From positions 17,587-81,586 of the forward strand of contig CANQUD010000002.1 in assembly GCA_947626935.1 (NCBI GenBank): 64,000 nt of DNA, in the 5' to 3' direction. Position 1 is the first letter of the stretch, and every line of letters starts with the position of its first letter. The DNA comes from an uncultured Clostridia bacterium (lineage in GTDB: Bacteria; Bacillota; Clostridia; Christensenellales; Borkfalkiaceae). Positions 17,250 to 28,539 of this stretch are shown one piece after another. Under the pieces are notes generated by a model. That model saw only the letters and a list, made by a program, of their open reading frames with translations. It searched no databases and was not told the DNA's origin. A program made the translations under genes and the position numbers.

Positions 17250-19676
17250 TTATTTTGTAAGGGGTTTGAGATTCCAGATCTTGGTCGCATAATCGCGGAC
17301 GCTTCTGTCGGCGGAGAAATATCCCGCAGCGGCAATGTTGTTGAGCGATTTTCTGTTCCATGCGAGTTTATCGTTGCGATAAAGCTCCGTCATGGCATTC
17401 TGCGTCTGCGCATAAGAATCATAGTCCGCAAGACACATATACGGGTCGGCGACGGGTGCGTTGCGCAGGAGATAGTTCGCGATGTCGGCAAACGAAGACC
17501 CGTTGAACCCGACGATGAGCGATTCGATGATCTGCCGCATCGCATAATTCTGGTTGTAATAGGCGCTGGAATTGTATCCGCTGCTCCAGAGCTGCTTGAC
17601 TTCCTCGGCTTTCAACCCGAAAATGAAGATGTTCTCCGCACCGACGCGCTCCGCCATTTCGACATTTGCACCGTCCAAAGTGCCGATCGTGAGCGCACCG
17701 TTGATCATGAACTTCATGTTCCCCGTGCCGCTCGCCTCTTTGCCTGCAAGCGAGATCTGTTCGGAGATCTCCGATGCGGGCATGAGCTTCTCGGACATGG
17801 TAACATTGTAGTTTTCCATGTAGACAACGTTGAGTTTTTCGTTGATCTTCGGATTCTTGCGGATGTCCTCGGCGAGGAAACAGATGAGTTTGATGGTCTG
17901 CTTCGCCATATCGTATCCTGCCGCAGCCTTTGCGCCGAAGATGTATGTCTTGGGAAGAACGTCGAGATCGGGATTTTCGCGCAGAGCGTTGTACTCGGCG
18001 ATGATATGGAGCACATTCAGAAGCTGGCGCTTGTATTCGTGCATGCGCTTCGCCTGAACGTCGAACAGGGTGTTCGGATCGACGACCGCACCTTGATAGC
18101 TCTTGGCATACGCCGCAAATTGCTCTTTTTTGATGCGTTTGATCTCTTCGAGGCGCTGCAGAACGCTCGTGTCGTTCTCGAATTTGCGGAATTCCGCAAG
18201 TTTTGCGGCATCCTTTGCATATCCCGTTCCGATGCAGTCATTGAGAAGTGCGCAGAGTTCGGGGTTGGACTGGTTCAGCCAACGTCTGTGCGCGATGCCG
18301 TTCGTGACATTGGTGAATTTCTCGGGCGTGTACTCATAGAAATCGTGGAAAATGCTGTCCTTGATGATCTCGCTGTGGAGTTCGGAAACGCCGTTGACGC
18401 TGTGCGACCCCATAACGCAGAGATTTGCCATGCGGACGGTATTGTGGGACAGGATCGCCATGCGGGAGATCTTGTTCCAGTCCCCGGGAAATCTGTGCCA
18501 GAGATCGTCGCAGAAACGGCGGTTGATCTCCTTCAGAATGCCGTAAATACGGGGAAGTCTGCGGGCGATCAAGTCCTCTGCCCATGTCTCGAGCGCTTCC
18601 GCAAGCACGGTATGATTCGTGTACGCGCATGTCGCCGTCGTGATGTTCCATGCGACTTCCCAGCCGAAATAGTTCTCGTCGACGAGAATGCGCATCAATT
18701 CGGGAATGGCAAGCGCGGGATGGGTGTCATTGATATGGATGGCTGCCATCTGCGGGAGCAGATTCAGGGATCCGTACCGACGCTTGTGGTCGGCGACGAT
18801 ACATTGCAGCGACGCGGAGACGAGGAAATATTGCTGTTTCAACCGCAACGATTTACCTTCATAGTGGTTATCCGAGGGATAAAGTACCTTGGAAATGAGC
18901 TGGGCGTCGCTGTCGTCCCGCATGACCGCCTCGTAGTTTCCCTGCGAGAAGAGCTGCATGTCGAACTTTTGCACCGCGCGGGAACGCCAGAGACGGAGCA
19001 CGCTGACCGCTTCGGAATCGGCACCCGAGACCATCATGTCGCAGGCGATCGCCTCCACCTCCTTGGCGTTGTGGTAGACGGTCTCCATGCCGTGGTCGGT
19101 CCACTTTTCCTCGAGTTCCCCGTCAAAACGGACGATGAACTGCTTGTCGGAACGCTGTGTCAACCACGCTTCGCCGCCCGGGAGCCAGACATCGGGAAGC
19201 TCCATCTGCCAGCCGTCGACGATCTTCTGTTTGAAGAGTCCGTATTGATAGCAGATCGAAAAGCCCATCGCGGGATAATTCTGCGTCGCGAGACCGTCCA
19301 AAAAACATGCCGCAAGCCGTCCCAAGCCCCCGTTTCCGAGTCCTGCGTCGGGTTCCTCTTCATAGAGTTCCTCGAGCGTGAGACCGAATCCCTTCAGCGC
19401 TCCCGCGATCGGTTTCTCGATCCCGAGATTGTAGACGCTGTTCTTGAGGGACCGCCCCATCAGAAATTCCATGCAGAGATAATAGACGCGCTTTGCCTTT
19501 GCCGCCTTGATCTTGAGATGGAATTTCTGCCGTTTTTCGAGCATGATGTCCCTGACGCTCATGACGACGGCTTTGTAGATCTGTTCTCTTGATGCCTCTT
19601 GTGCACTGACGCCGAAATAGCGCATCAGCTTTCCCGCAATCAGACGTTCTGCTTCCTGCTCTGTCATTTTAGCCAT
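17250..19676 (-). CDS. glgP: glycogen/maltodextrin phosphorylase
   Basis: GNGGLGRLAACFLDGLAT, NLCVMGSHSVNGV, EASGTGNMKFMINGALTIGTLDGANVE. Confidence 0.96.
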   Translation of the reverse strand: MAKMTEQEAERLIAGKLMRYFGVSAQEASREQIYKAVVMSVRDIMLEKRQKFHLKIKAAKAKRVYYLCMEFLMGRSLKNSVYNLGIEKPIAGALKGFGLTLEELYEEEPDAGLGNGGLGRLAACFLDGLATQNYPAMGFSICYQYGLFKQKIVDGWQMELPDVWLPGGEAWLTQRSDKQFIVRFDGELEEKWTDHGMETVYHNAKEVEAIACDMMVSGADSEAVSVLRLWRSRAVQKFDMQLFSQGNYEAVMRDDSDAQLISKVLYPSDNHYEGKSLRLKQQYFLVSASLQCIVADHKRRYGSLNLLPQMAAIHINDTHPALAIPELMRILVDENYFGWEVAWNITTATCAYTNHTVLAEALETWAEDLIARRLPRIYGILKEINRRFCDDLWHRFPGDWNKISRMAILSHNTVRMANLCVMGSHSVNGVSELHSEIIKDSIFHDFYEYTPEKFTNVTNGIAHRRWLNQSNPELCALLNDCIGTGYAKDAAKLAEFRKFENDTSVLQRLEEIKRIKKEQFAAYAKSYQGAVVDPNTLFDVQAKRMHEYKRQLLNVLHIIAEYNALRENPDLDVLPKTYIFGAKAAAGYDMAKQTIKLICFLAEDIRKNPKINEKLNVVYMENYNVTMSEKLMPASEISEQISLAGKEASGTGNMKFMINGALTIGTLDGANVEMAERVGAENIFIFGLKAEEVKQLWSSGYNSSAYYNQNYAMRQIIESLIVGFNGSSFADIANYLLRNAPVADPYMCLADYDSYAQTQNAMTELYRNDKLAWNRKSLNNIAAAGYFSADRSVRDYATKIWNLKPLTK

Positions 19677-19707
19677 AATATATAAAGTCTACTCCTGAAA
19701 AAAGTGT

Positions 19708-21255
19708 TTATCTTAAGAGAGCGAGATACATTTCCTCATAATAATGTGCCGAGGATGCCCAGCTGAAGTCCGTCGTCATTGCCTTGTGAACGAGTTCTTT
19801 CCAGACTTCGCGGTTGCGGTAGACCCCGATCGCCTCATTGATGACATAGAGCATGTCATACGCGTTGTAGTCGTGGAAGGTGAAGCCGTTCCCGCCTGCG
19901 CCGAAGGGTGTGATGCTGTCCCTCAACCCCCCCGTTTCGCGCACGATCGCGACCGTGCCGTAGCGGGAAGCGATCATCTGCGAGAGTCCGCAGGGTTCGC
20001 TCTTGGAAGGCATCAGGAAGAGATCGGCGCCCGAATAGATCTTCCTCGAAAGATCGGAATTGAAGGAAATGACGGAGACGACTTTCCCGGGGTACCTTCT
20101 CGCAAGGTCGGAAAAATATGTCTCGTAGGAAGAATCGCCCGTGCCGAGCAGGATGAACTGCATATCCTGCCGAAGCGCCTGCTCGATGACCTCTCTGACG
20201 AGATCGAGTCCCTTGTGGGTGACGAGACGGGTGATCATGGCAAGAATGGGCGTGTCGGGCTTGACGGGAAGGTTGAGCATGCGCTGCAGTTCTTCCTTGC
20301 AGACGGCTTTCCCGTCCATTCGGTCCGCGCTGTAGTTTTCAAAGAGCGAAACGTCGGTCGCAGGGTCGTAATAGTCGGGATCGATGCCGTTCAGGATGCC
20401 GCGGAGCTTGAATTCGTTCCTGCGGATGATCGGATCGAGTCCGTGCGAATAGTACGGATCCTTGATCTCCTGCGCGTAGGTGGGAGAAACGGTCGAGAAG
20501 CATTCGCAGCACTCGATCGCCCCCTTCATGAGATTGATGCAGCGGTCATATTCCACAAGATTCTGGAAATGATAGGAGATCCCGAAGAGGTCCTCGAGGA
20601 TATCGAGGGAATATTTTCCCTGATACTCTATATTATGAATGGTAAAGACCGCGCGGATGAACTGGTACTCTGGACGGAAACAGTAGATCGTCTTGAGATA
20701 CAGCGCCGCAAGCGCAGCCTGCCAGTCATGGCAATGCATCACGTCGGGATAGAAACCGATGAAGTTCATCGTCTCCATGACGCCGCGGCAGAAGAACGCG
20801 AACCGTTCGCCGTCGTCATAGTAGCCATAGCAGCCGGGACGCTTGAAATAGTACTCATTGTCGAGGAAATAGAAGGTGACGTTGTCCTTTTTATACTCGA
20901 AAATGCCGCAGTACTGATTTCTCCAAGAGAGCGCGACGTAGGTGTTTCCGAGGAATTTGAAGTCCTTTCTGAAATCTTTTTTGATATCCTGATAGAGCGG
21001 GACCATGACGCGGACGTCATATTTATCCTCTCTTGCAAGCGCTTTGGAAAGAGACCCGATGACTTCGGCAAGTCCCCCCGTCGCGATGAACGGCGACGCT
21101 TCCGATGCGACAAACAAGATCTTTTTCTTCGCCTCCGCCGTCACTTCCGCAGGTTCCGCCCTGATCGGCTCCTCGGCTTTCCCCAAAACTTCCACATCGG
21201 GAAGATCGGGCGTCCGCTCCTTCTTTGTTCCCCTCTTTTTCGTTGTTTCACTCAT
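19708..21255 (-). CDS. glgA: glycogen synthase (GT5)
   Basis: FVASEASPFIATGGLAEVIGSLSKAL (KxGGL-like), NGIDPDYYDPATD, MPSKSEPCGLSQMIASRYGTVAIVRETGGLRD. Confidence 0.95.
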   Translation of the reverse strand: MSETTKKRGTKKERTPDLPDVEVLGKAEEPIRAEPAEVTAEAKKKILFVASEASPFIATGGLAEVIGSLSKALAREDKYDVRVMVPLYQDIKKDFRKDFKFLGNTYVALSWRNQYCGIFEYKKDNVTFYFLDNEYYFKRPGCYGYYDDGERFAFFCRGVMETMNFIGFYPDVMHCHDWQAALAALYLKTIYCFRPEYQFIRAVFTIHNIEYQGKYSLDILEDLFGISYHFQNLVEYDRCINLMKGAIECCECFSTVSPTYAQEIKDPYYSHGLDPIIRRNEFKLRGILNGIDPDYYDPATDVSLFENYSADRMDGKAVCKEELQRMLNLPVKPDTPILAMITRLVTHKGLDLVREVIEQALRQDMQFILLGTGDSSYETYFSDLARRYPGKVVSVISFNSDLSRKIYSGADLFLMPSKSEPCGLSQMIASRYGTVAIVRETGGLRDSITPFGAGGNGFTFHDYNAYDMLYVINEAIGVYRNREVWKELVHKAMTTDFSWASSAHYYEEMYLALLR

Positions 21256-21286
21256 GGATCTCTCCCCCTTAACGGATCGATATTTG

Positions 21287-22402
21287 TCAGAGCATTCTGC
21301 CCTTGGCAATGAAGTAAGGCAGGGCTTCGCAGCCTGCAAGGTGCCGTCTGTCACGGATGACGACGTTCTTATCGGTGATGACGCTGTCGAGTTCGACGTT
21401 CGTTCCGATGACCGTATCCTGCATGATGATGGAATTCTTGATGACGCTCCCCTTTCCGACCTTGACGCCGCGGAAGAGAATGCAGTTGTCGACCGTTCCC
21501 TCAATGACGCAACCGTCCGAGATCAAGGAGTTCTTCACGACTGCTCCGTCGATATATTTGCTCGGAGCGGAATCGCGGACCTTCGTATAGACGTCGCGCG
21601 CACCGAACAGTTCGTCCCGAACATCCCGTTGCAAGAGTTCCATGCTGTGGCTGTAATAATTCTGAAGGGAGCTGATCGTCGCGTAATATCCGCCGAACTT
21701 GTACCCGAAGATGCGGAGCGTGTCGACATTCTTTGCAAGGATGTCCCGTCCGAAGCTGGAAAGCCCGCGCGTGACGGCGTCCTGAATCGTGTTGATGAGG
21801 AATTCTCTGCTCATCACCATGATGTTGACGTAGAGATCGAATTTGCCGCTCTTGAGTTTCGGGTTGATCTTGAGACCCTTGAGTCTCCCCGTCTCGTCGG
21901 GCTGGAGCGTCATATAGTAAGAGGACTGGGCGGGTTCCGTCTCTTCGTGATAGACCATCGTAATATCGGCGTTCTTCTCTTCATGGAATCTCAAAATTTC
22001 CTGAAAATCCACCCGTGCGATGCCGTCGCAGTCCGTAATGACGACATAGTCCTCATTGCGGTGCGTCAAAAAGCCCGTGATCCCCATGAGCGCTTCGAGG
22101 CGCGTCGTGTAGGGAGCATCCGTCTCGTCCGAATAGGGCGGGAGCAGAATGATACCGCCGTCCTTTCTCGCAAGATCCCAGTCTTTGCCGCTGCCGAGAT
22201 GGTCGATGAGCGACTGATAATTGTTCTTCGTGACGATCCCGACCGTCGTGATCCCCGAATTCACCATGTTTGAGAGGGTGAAATCGATGAGGCGGTATCT
22301 TCCGCCATAGGGAATGGAAGCCATCGTTCTGTGGCGGGAGAGTTCGGGAATGTTTTCATCGTGAATATTCGAAAATATGACGCCTACTGCAGAATGTGCC
22401 AT
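21287..22402 (-). CDS. glgD: glucose-1-phosphate adenylyltransferase subunit GlgD
   Basis: Nucleotidyltransferase with degenerate active site; next to glgC; LbH C-terminal repeats. Confidence 0.9.
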   Translation of the reverse strand: MAHSAVGVIFSNIHDENIPELSRHRTMASIPYGGRYRLIDFTLSNMVNSGITTVGIVTKNNYQSLIDHLGSGKDWDLARKDGGIILLPPYSDETDAPYTTRLEALMGITGFLTHRNEDYVVITDCDGIARVDFQEILRFHEEKNADITMVYHEETEPAQSSYYMTLQPDETGRLKGLKINPKLKSGKFDLYVNIMVMSREFLINTIQDAVTRGLSSFGRDILAKNVDTLRIFGYKFGGYYATISSLQNYYSHSMELLQRDVRDELFGARDVYTKVRDSAPSKYIDGAVVKNSLISDGCVIEGTVDNCILFRGVKVGKGSVIKNSIIMQDTVIGTNVELDSVITDKNVVIRDRRHLAGCEALPYFIAKGRML

Positions 22403-22403
22403 C

Positions 22404-23597
22404 TTATTCTTCCCCCTTGTAATCCTTATCGATGATCTTTCCGCCCGCGACCTTTCCCGCGACGGAAATATTTCTGCCGAGAACGGCGATCCCGTTCCCG
22501 CTTTCCTTGCTTTCGCCGACCTCGGCGCCCTCTTCGACGACGACATTCTCGTCGATGATGGAATACAAGACCTTGGCGCCCTTCTTGACGACAGTGCCCG
22601 CCATGAGGACGCTGTCCTCAACGGTAGCCCCCTCTTCGATGACGACATTGGACGCGAGAACGGAATTTTTGACGTAGCCGTCCACCTCGCAGCCGAGCGC
22701 CACGAGCGAATTGCTCACGACCGCGCCGTCGCCGATGTGTTCGGGCGGTGCGAGCGGGTTCCTCGAATGGATCTTCCAATCGGGATCGCCCACGTCAAAG
22801 ACGGGATCTTCTCCGAGAAGGTCCATGTTCGATTCCCAGAGGGAAGAGATCGTTCCGACGTCCTTCCAATACCCCTTGAAACGGTAAGAGAACATCTTCT
22901 CCCCCGCATTCAGCATCGCGGGAAGGACGTCCTTTCCGAAATCCTTGGAAGAATCGGGGTTCGCGTCGTCCGCGGCAAGGTATTTGAAGAGCTTTTCCGC
23001 AGTGAAAATATAGATCCCCATGGACGCAAGATTGCTCTTGGGCGCCTTGGGCTTTTCTTCGAACTCATAGATGGACCCGTCCTCGCGGGTGTTGAGGATG
23101 CCGAAACGGGACGCCTCTTTCATCGGGACCTCGATGGCGGCGATCGTGCAATCTGCGCCCGTCGCCTTGTGGGCGCGGAGCATCTCGGCATAGTTCATCT
23201 TGTAAATATGGTCACCCGAGAGAATGAGCACATAATCGGGATTGTATTTTTTCATGAAGGGAAGGTTTTGGTAAATGGCGTTCGCCGTCCCCTCAAACCA
23301 CGACTGCTTTTTCTTCGCCTGATAGGGCGAAAGGATATGCACGCCGCCGAACGCGCGGTCAAGATCCCACGGCTGTCCGTTCCCGATGTATTCATTCAAT
23401 TCGAGCGGTTCATACTGCGTGAGCACGCCGACCGTATCGATGCCGGAATTGATGCAGTTCGAGAGCGGAAAGTCGATGATGCGGTACTTTGCGCCGAAGG
23501 CGACTGCGGGTTTTGCAATATTGTTTGTGAGCGCATAGAGTCTGGACCCCTGCCCGCCCGCAAGCAACATTGCGACACATTCCTTTTTTCTCAACAT
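22404..23597 (-). CDS. glgC: glucose-1-phosphate adenylyltransferase
   Basis: [56 protein letters not shown]. Confidence 0.95.
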   Translation of the reverse strand: MLRKKECVAMLLAGGQGSRLYALTNNIAKPAVAFGAKYRIIDFPLSNCINSGIDTVGVLTQYEPLELNEYIGNGQPWDLDRAFGGVHILSPYQAKKKQSWFEGTANAIYQNLPFMKKYNPDYVLILSGDHIYKMNYAEMLRAHKATGADCTIAAIEVPMKEASRFGILNTREDGSIYEFEEKPKAPKSNLASMGIYIFTAEKLFKYLAADDANPDSSKDFGKDVLPAMLNAGEKMFSYRFKGYWKDVGTISSLWESNMDLLGEDPVFDVGDPDWKIHSRNPLAPPEHIGDGAVVSNSLVALGCEVDGYVKNSVLASNVVIEEGATVEDSVLMAGTVVKKGAKVLYSIIDENVVVEEGAEVGESKESGNGIAVLGRNISVAGKVAGGKIIDKDYKGEE

Positions 23598-23619
23598 ATT
23601 TTTAACCCCCATAGATATA

Positions 23620-25545
23620 CTACTTTGTTTCCGCCTTCTTTTTGGATACGGGCGGTTCATAGACGAGATAGAGCGTCGTCAGCTTCGGCATCGGGATCTC
23701 GAGCGAATACTGCTTGCCGTGGCTGGGCTTCTTGACGGCAGAAAAGCTCTTTTTTGTCAGTTTCCCCTCTCCGCCGTATTTTTTCTCGTCCGAATTGAAA
23801 ATTATCTTATATTTGCCCCGCTTGTTGACGCCGAGCAAGTAGTCATCCGCATCGATCCCCGAATAGGACGTCAGGCAGATCACCTCGTTTCCCGCCTTAT
23901 CTTTGCGGATGAAGCTCACGATGTTCCTGTCCGCATCGTCGGGAGCGAGCCATTCGAACCCGTCCCAGCTGTCCTCGATCTCATAGAAAGCGGGCGTGTC
24001 CCGATAGAAATGATTGAGAGAGCGCACATATTCGGAGAGCTTCCCATGCATCTCATAGGTGTCGCGGAGGAAGAATTCGATCCCCTCTTTATAGTTCCAT
24101 TCCTTGAACTGTCCGATCTCGTAGCCCATGAAATTGAGCTTCTTCCCGGGGTGAGCCGCCATGTAGCCGAGGAACGCGCGGACGCCCGCAAACTTCTCCT
24201 CGTATGTCCCCGGCATCTTGTTGATGAGGGAACATTTCCCGTGCACGACTTCGTCATGCGAAATGGGGAGAATGTAGTTCTCGGAGAAGGCGTACATCAT
24301 CGAGAAAGTCAATTTGTTGTGGTTGTTCATGCGGAAATAGGGATTGAGACAGAGATAGGAGAGCATGTCGTTCATCCAACCCATGTTCCACTTGAAATTG
24401 AATCCGAGACCGCCCACCGAACCGGGCTTTGTCACAAGCCCCCACGCCGTGCTCTCCTCCGCGATCATCATCGCGTACGGGAAACGCATGAAAACGGCTT
24501 CGTTCAAACGGCGAAGGAAGGCGATCGCCTCGAGATTCTTGTTCTCGCCGTAGATGTTGGGGACCCATTCCCCCGGGCGCTTGTCATAATCGAGATAGAG
24601 CATGGAAGCGACGGCGTCCACCCGCAGCCCGTCAACATGGAATTTGTCGAAGAAGAAGCACGCGCCCGAGATGAGGAAGGAAAGGACTTCTTCCCTGCCG
24701 TAGTCGAAGCGGCGGGTCCCCCAGCTCTTGTGTTCCATCCTGTCCCACTGGCTGCTTTCATAGAGGGGCTGACCGTCAAACTCATAAAGTCCGTGCGCGT
24801 CCTTGGGGAAATGTGCGGGGACCCAGTCGACGATGACGCCGATCCCCTCTTTGTGGAAGCAGTCAACGAGATACATGAAATCATGGGGCGTCCCGAGGCG
24901 GGATGTCACCGCAAAGTATCCCGTTACCTGATATCCCCACGAGCCGTCAAAGGGAAATTCGGTGACAGGCATGAATTCGACGTGCGTATAGCCCATCTCC
25001 TTGACATACGGGACAAGCTCTCTCGCAAGATCGCGATAGGAAAGATAATTTCCGTCGTCATATTTTTTCCACGAAAGCAGGTTGACCTCATAGATGTTGA
25101 CGGGAGACGCAAAGATGTTTTTTTTCTTGATGGAATCAAGATAGGCTCCGTCGCTCCACTTGTACCCTTCGAGATCATAGAGTTTGGAAGCGGTCTGTGG
25201 TGCCGTCTCCGTATGAAAGCCGACGGGATCTGCCTTGAAGAGCTGCCGTCCGTCGGCTGCGGTAATACAATATTTATAGATGTCGTACTGCTTCAGTCCC
25301 GCGATGAACAACTCGAAAGATTCATTGTCGATCATGCGCTCCATGACGTCTGCGTCGGAATTCCATCCGTTGAAATCCCCGACAACGGACACAGAACGCG
25401 CATGCGGCGCCCAGACACGGAAGATATAGCCCTCCTTGCCGTTTTGCACCGCCTTGTGTGCGCCGTATGTTTCATAGATGCGGTCATTCTTTCCGTGGTG
25501 ATACAAATAGAGCGGGAAGTCCGTCTCTTTCATCGAATTGTCCAT
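23620..25545 (-). CDS. glgB: 1,4-alpha-glucan branching enzyme
   Basis: [74 protein letters not shown]. Confidence 0.96.
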   Translation of the reverse strand: MDNSMKETDFPLYLYHHGKNDRIYETYGAHKAVQNGKEGYIFRVWAPHARSVSVVGDFNGWNSDADVMERMIDNESFELFIAGLKQYDIYKYCITAADGRQLFKADPVGFHTETAPQTASKLYDLEGYKWSDGAYLDSIKKKNIFASPVNIYEVNLLSWKKYDDGNYLSYRDLARELVPYVKEMGYTHVEFMPVTEFPFDGSWGYQVTGYFAVTSRLGTPHDFMYLVDCFHKEGIGVIVDWVPAHFPKDAHGLYEFDGQPLYESSQWDRMEHKSWGTRRFDYGREEVLSFLISGACFFFDKFHVDGLRVDAVASMLYLDYDKRPGEWVPNIYGENKNLEAIAFLRRLNEAVFMRFPYAMMIAEESTAWGLVTKPGSVGGLGFNFKWNMGWMNDMLSYLCLNPYFRMNNHNKLTFSMMYAFSENYILPISHDEVVHGKCSLINKMPGTYEEKFAGVRAFLGYMAAHPGKKLNFMGYEIGQFKEWNYKEGIEFFLRDTYEMHGKLSEYVRSLNHFYRDTPAFYEIEDSWDGFEWLAPDDADRNIVSFIRKDKAGNEVICLTSYSGIDADDYLLGVNKRGKYKIIFNSDEKKYGGEGKLTKKSFSAVKKPSHGKQYSLEIPMPKLTTLYLVYEPPVSKKKAETK

Positions 25546-25612
25546 GTGTGTTCCCTCAATGCGTGACGTCGGAAGATTCCGCCCGTCTCGGGCGATCTTT
25601 TTATCTTATCCT

Positions 25613-25641
25613 ATTATACTATATTTTGCGCGTACTTTCAA
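25613..25641 (-). promoter_or_regulatory. promoter of the glycogen cluster
   Basis: minus strand TTGAAA-N17-TATAAT upstream of glgB. Confidence 0.55.
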
Positions 25642-25680
25642 TACCAAAATTCAAATTTTCCCCGTCTTTTTGAAAAAAAG

Positions 25681-25706
25681 AAAAAACCTCGGCGGGAAAG
25701 CCGAGG
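25681..25706 (-). terminator. intrinsic terminator after murC
   Basis: minus strand CCTCGGC-TTTCCC-GCCGAGG followed by T6. Confidence 0.85.
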
Positions 25707-25714
25707 CAGAACAT

Positions 25715-27037
25715 TCAGTCCCTGATTTTCTTGGCGATCTCATAAATATCGCCGGCTCCCAGCACCAGAACAAGGTCCTTCGGTTTGACGACACTTCTCA
25801 AATATTTTGAAAGCCTTTCGGGTGACGAAACATAGACAGCGGACGGGAGCATTCCCGTAAGCCGCACGGCGCTGCCGTCGAATTCAAATTTTTCCCGTGC
25901 GGCGTACGTGCTGTAGATGACGGGACTTTCCGCCCTCGAAAGCGCTTCGATGAAATCGGGCATGAGGTCGCGTGTCCGCGTGTAGGTGTGCGGCTGAAAG
26001 ACGAGACGGACCTTGCCCTCGCAGATATGCTGTGCCGTGTAGAATGTCGCGGCGATCTCCTTCGGATGATGGGCGTAATCGCAGATGAGAGGCGCGCCGC
26101 AAAAACTTCCCACCCGTTCAAACCGCCGTTTCACGCCGCGGAAGGACTCGATCCCCTCTTTGATCTCTTCCGCAGTCAGCCCCAAAAGCCTCGCGCAGGC
26201 ATAGGATGCAAGCGCATTCATCACGTTGAAGATGCCGATGACGTTGAGATCGATCCGAACGACCGGGATCCCCTTCTCCTCGACCGTGAAGGAATAGACC
26301 TCTCTGTCGCTGCGAAGGGATGTCGCGCGGATGTCGCCGTTGTGAAGCCCGAAGGACAGGACATGCGGGATCGAGCGTGCACCGATATCGTCTGCATTGA
26401 CGACAGCCTTTTCCGACCCCGCCGCAAAGACTCGGTATGCCTCGAGGAGTTCCGCCTTCGTCTTATAGCAATCGGTGTGGTCGCGGTCGCAGTTCAGGAC
26501 GACGCCGATCTCGCTTTTCAGCTCCAAAAAACTGCGCTTGAACTCGCACGCTTCCGTCACGAAATATTCCCCGCCCTCGCTGTGATAATTTCCGAGGTCG
26601 AGGTCCTCTCCGCCGATATGGCAGGTGAACGCCCTCTTCGCCGACTTGAGGATGTGCGCAAGCATGCAGCTCGTCGTCGTCTTTCCGTGGCAACCCGCAA
26701 CGGAGACGACATGAGAGTACTCTCCCGCGATCGCGCCGAGAAGCTGTGCACGGGCAACGATCCGCTTGCCTTTCCGCCTTGCTCCTTCCAGCTGTCTGTG
26801 TTCGGGTAGGATGGCGCCCGTGACGACGACAAGCCCCTCTTCGATCTCTTCCTCTTCTCCGATATGGACGGGAATGCCGTTTTCGCGCAATTTTTGTGTA
26901 AAATGGCTTTCCGCCGCGTCACTTCCGCGCACGGAAAAGCCCTTATCCTTCATGCAAAGCGCAAGTGCGCTCATGCTGACGCCGCCGATCCCGATAAAAT
27001 AGACACCCGAAAAAGACCTGATTTCGGCAAAATTCAT
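25715..27037 (-). CDS. murC: UDP-N-acetylmuramate--L-alanine ligase
   Basis: FIGIGGVSMSALAL, VAGCHGKTTTS, DYAHHPKEIAAT, FQPHTYTRT. Confidence 0.96.
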   Translation of the reverse strand: MNFAEIRSFSGVYFIGIGGVSMSALALCMKDKGFSVRGSDAAESHFTQKLRENGIPVHIGEEEEIEEGLVVVTGAILPEHRQLEGARRKGKRIVARAQLLGAIAGEYSHVVSVAGCHGKTTTSCMLAHILKSAKRAFTCHIGGEDLDLGNYHSEGGEYFVTEACEFKRSFLELKSEIGVVLNCDRDHTDCYKTKAELLEAYRVFAAGSEKAVVNADDIGARSIPHVLSFGLHNGDIRATSLRSDREVYSFTVEEKGIPVVRIDLNVIGIFNVMNALASYACARLLGLTAEEIKEGIESFRGVKRRFERVGSFCGAPLICDYAHHPKEIAATFYTAQHICEGKVRLVFQPHTYTRTRDLMPDFIEALSRAESPVIYSTYAAREKFEFDGSAVRLTGMLPSAVYVSSPERLSKYLRSVVKPKDLVLVLGAGDIYEIAKKIRD

Positions 27038-27170
27038 GCTCTATCCTATGTTTTAGAGCGAATTTTTGTGTTTTTTTGCTAAAATTAACTAAATTTATTA
27101 GATAACTCTTGATGTTTTTAGGAAAATGTGATAACATAATGAGCAGAAAGACATAAGGAGGGAACAACTT

Positions 27171-27458
27171 ATGACGATAGGAGATGTGAGGATACGTCAA
27201 GTGCGTCACACCAACGGAAAGCTGCGGGCAGTCGCCTCGATCACAATAGACGGCTGCTTTGTCGTGCACGATATCAGGATCTTCGAGCGCGAAGGGGCAT
27301 TCTTTGTTGCAATGCCCAGCCGCAAAGCATCTGACGGTAGCTACAAGGATATTGCACACCCATTAAATACAGAGACGCGCGAGTACATCCAGAAGGTCAT
27401 TCTGGAGAGCTACGAAACATTTCTTAAGGAAAACGGCGACAACGAATTTTCCGACTGA
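27171..27458 (+). CDS. spoVG: septation protein SpoVG
   Basis: VASITIDGCFVVHDIRIFE...FVAMPSRKASDGSYKDIAHPLNTETREYIQ. Confidence 0.96.
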   Translation: MTIGDVRIRQVRHTNGKLRAVASITIDGCFVVHDIRIFEREGAFFVAMPSRKASDGSYKDIAHPLNTETREYIQKVILESYETFLKENGDNEFSD

Positions 27459-27462
27459 ACCC

Positions 27463-27493
27463 GAAGAGGAGAACGGAATGTTCTCTTCTTTTT
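27463..27493 (+). terminator. intrinsic terminator after spoVG
   Basis: GAAGAGGAGAAC-GGAAT-GTTCTCTTC followed by a T run. Confidence 0.75.
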
Positions 27494-27593
27494 TTGCCCT
27501 GAAAGGGATTTCAAACAGGTCAAAATAATGGAAATCACGGTTTTTTACAAAGTTTTGTGATAGAATAATGGAACAGATACACGGGGAAACGCC

Positions 27594-28538
27594 ATGATCT
27601 TAAACGTCGGACTCAGAACTGATATCGTCAACCATTACAGCGACTGGCTCTTTCGGCGGTTCCGTGAAGGGTTTGTCTATTCACGGAATCCCCTCTTTCC
27701 CATGCGTGTCAATTCGTACGATCTGTCGCCCGATGAGATCGACGCCGTCAGTTTTTGTTCAAAAAACTATACACCTGTTATGAGCCGTCTGCATGAGATC
27801 ACGGACCGTTTCCGCACCTATTTCTTCTATACGGTCACAGCGTATGAAGAGGACCTCGAACCGAACATTCCCCCGATCGAGGAAAGCGTCAGGACATTGA
27901 AAGAACTTTCGAAGCTCGTCGGCAGAGAAAAACTCGCATGGCGGTACGATCCCGTCCTTTTGACGTCAAAATATACAGCCGAACGGCATTTTGAGACGTT
28001 TGAAAGGCTGTGCGAGGAAATTTCACCCTACGTCTCCAAATGTATTTTTTCCTTTGTCGAGATGTTTGTCTCCATCGAAAAGAACATCAAAGACCTCATT
28101 CCGCTCAAGTCGGAAAGCAAACATTTCCTCGCAAGAGGATTCGCGAAGATCGCCGAAAAATATGATCTTCCTCTGCAGATCTGCTGTGCGGAAAACGGCT
28201 TTGATGTTTACGGAATCAAACAAGAAGGCTGTCTGACGCTCGAGACGCTCGGCGAAGTGAACAACTGCCGTTTCCGAAGCGTCAAGCACACGGGAAACAA
28301 GGCAGGCTGCAGGTGCATCCTCAGCCGCGACATCGGATGGTATGACAGTTGTCCGAGCAAATGTCTCTACTGCAACGCAAACCGCGGTCTCGAGGATGTG
28401 CAGGAGAATTTTGAACGCCACGACCCATACTCTCCCCTGCTCATCGGGCATCTGAAAAAGGAGGATACCCTACTCAAGGGTGTTCAGACGAGTTTTCTTC
28501 TCCACGACGGAAAGCAGCTCTCTCTGTTTGACATCTGA
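27594..28538 (+). CDS. DUF1848 family protein
   Basis: ILNVGLRTDIVNHYSDWLFRRFREGFVYSRNPLFP, CPSKCLYCNAN Cys motif. Confidence 0.85.
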   Translation: MILNVGLRTDIVNHYSDWLFRRFREGFVYSRNPLFPMRVNSYDLSPDEIDAVSFCSKNYTPVMSRLHEITDRFRTYFFYTVTAYEEDLEPNIPPIEESVRTLKELSKLVGREKLAWRYDPVLLTSKYTAERHFETFERLCEEISPYVSKCIFSFVEMFVSIEKNIKDLIPLKSESKHFLARGFAKIAEKYDLPLQICCAENGFDVYGIKQEGCLTLETLGEVNNCRFRSVKHTGNKAGCRCILSRDIGWYDSCPSKCLYCNANRGLEDVQENFERHDPYSPLLIGHLKKEDTLLKGVQTSFLLHDGKQLSLFDI

Positions 28539-28539
28539 A

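Noticed and set aside
17157-19592. 811-aa ORF antisense to glgP
   Set aside because: Near full-length shadow of glgP; composition (Arg/Val/Asp rich) typical of a reverse-frame shadow; no independent support.
19744-21312. 522-aa ORF antisense to glgA
   Set aside because: Shadow ORF of a conserved enzyme, no motifs.
27115-27150. sigmaH promoter for spoVG (AGGAAAA ... AATGAGC)
   Set aside because: -35-like element matches but the -10 matches RnnGAAT poorly; not strong enough to report as a feature.
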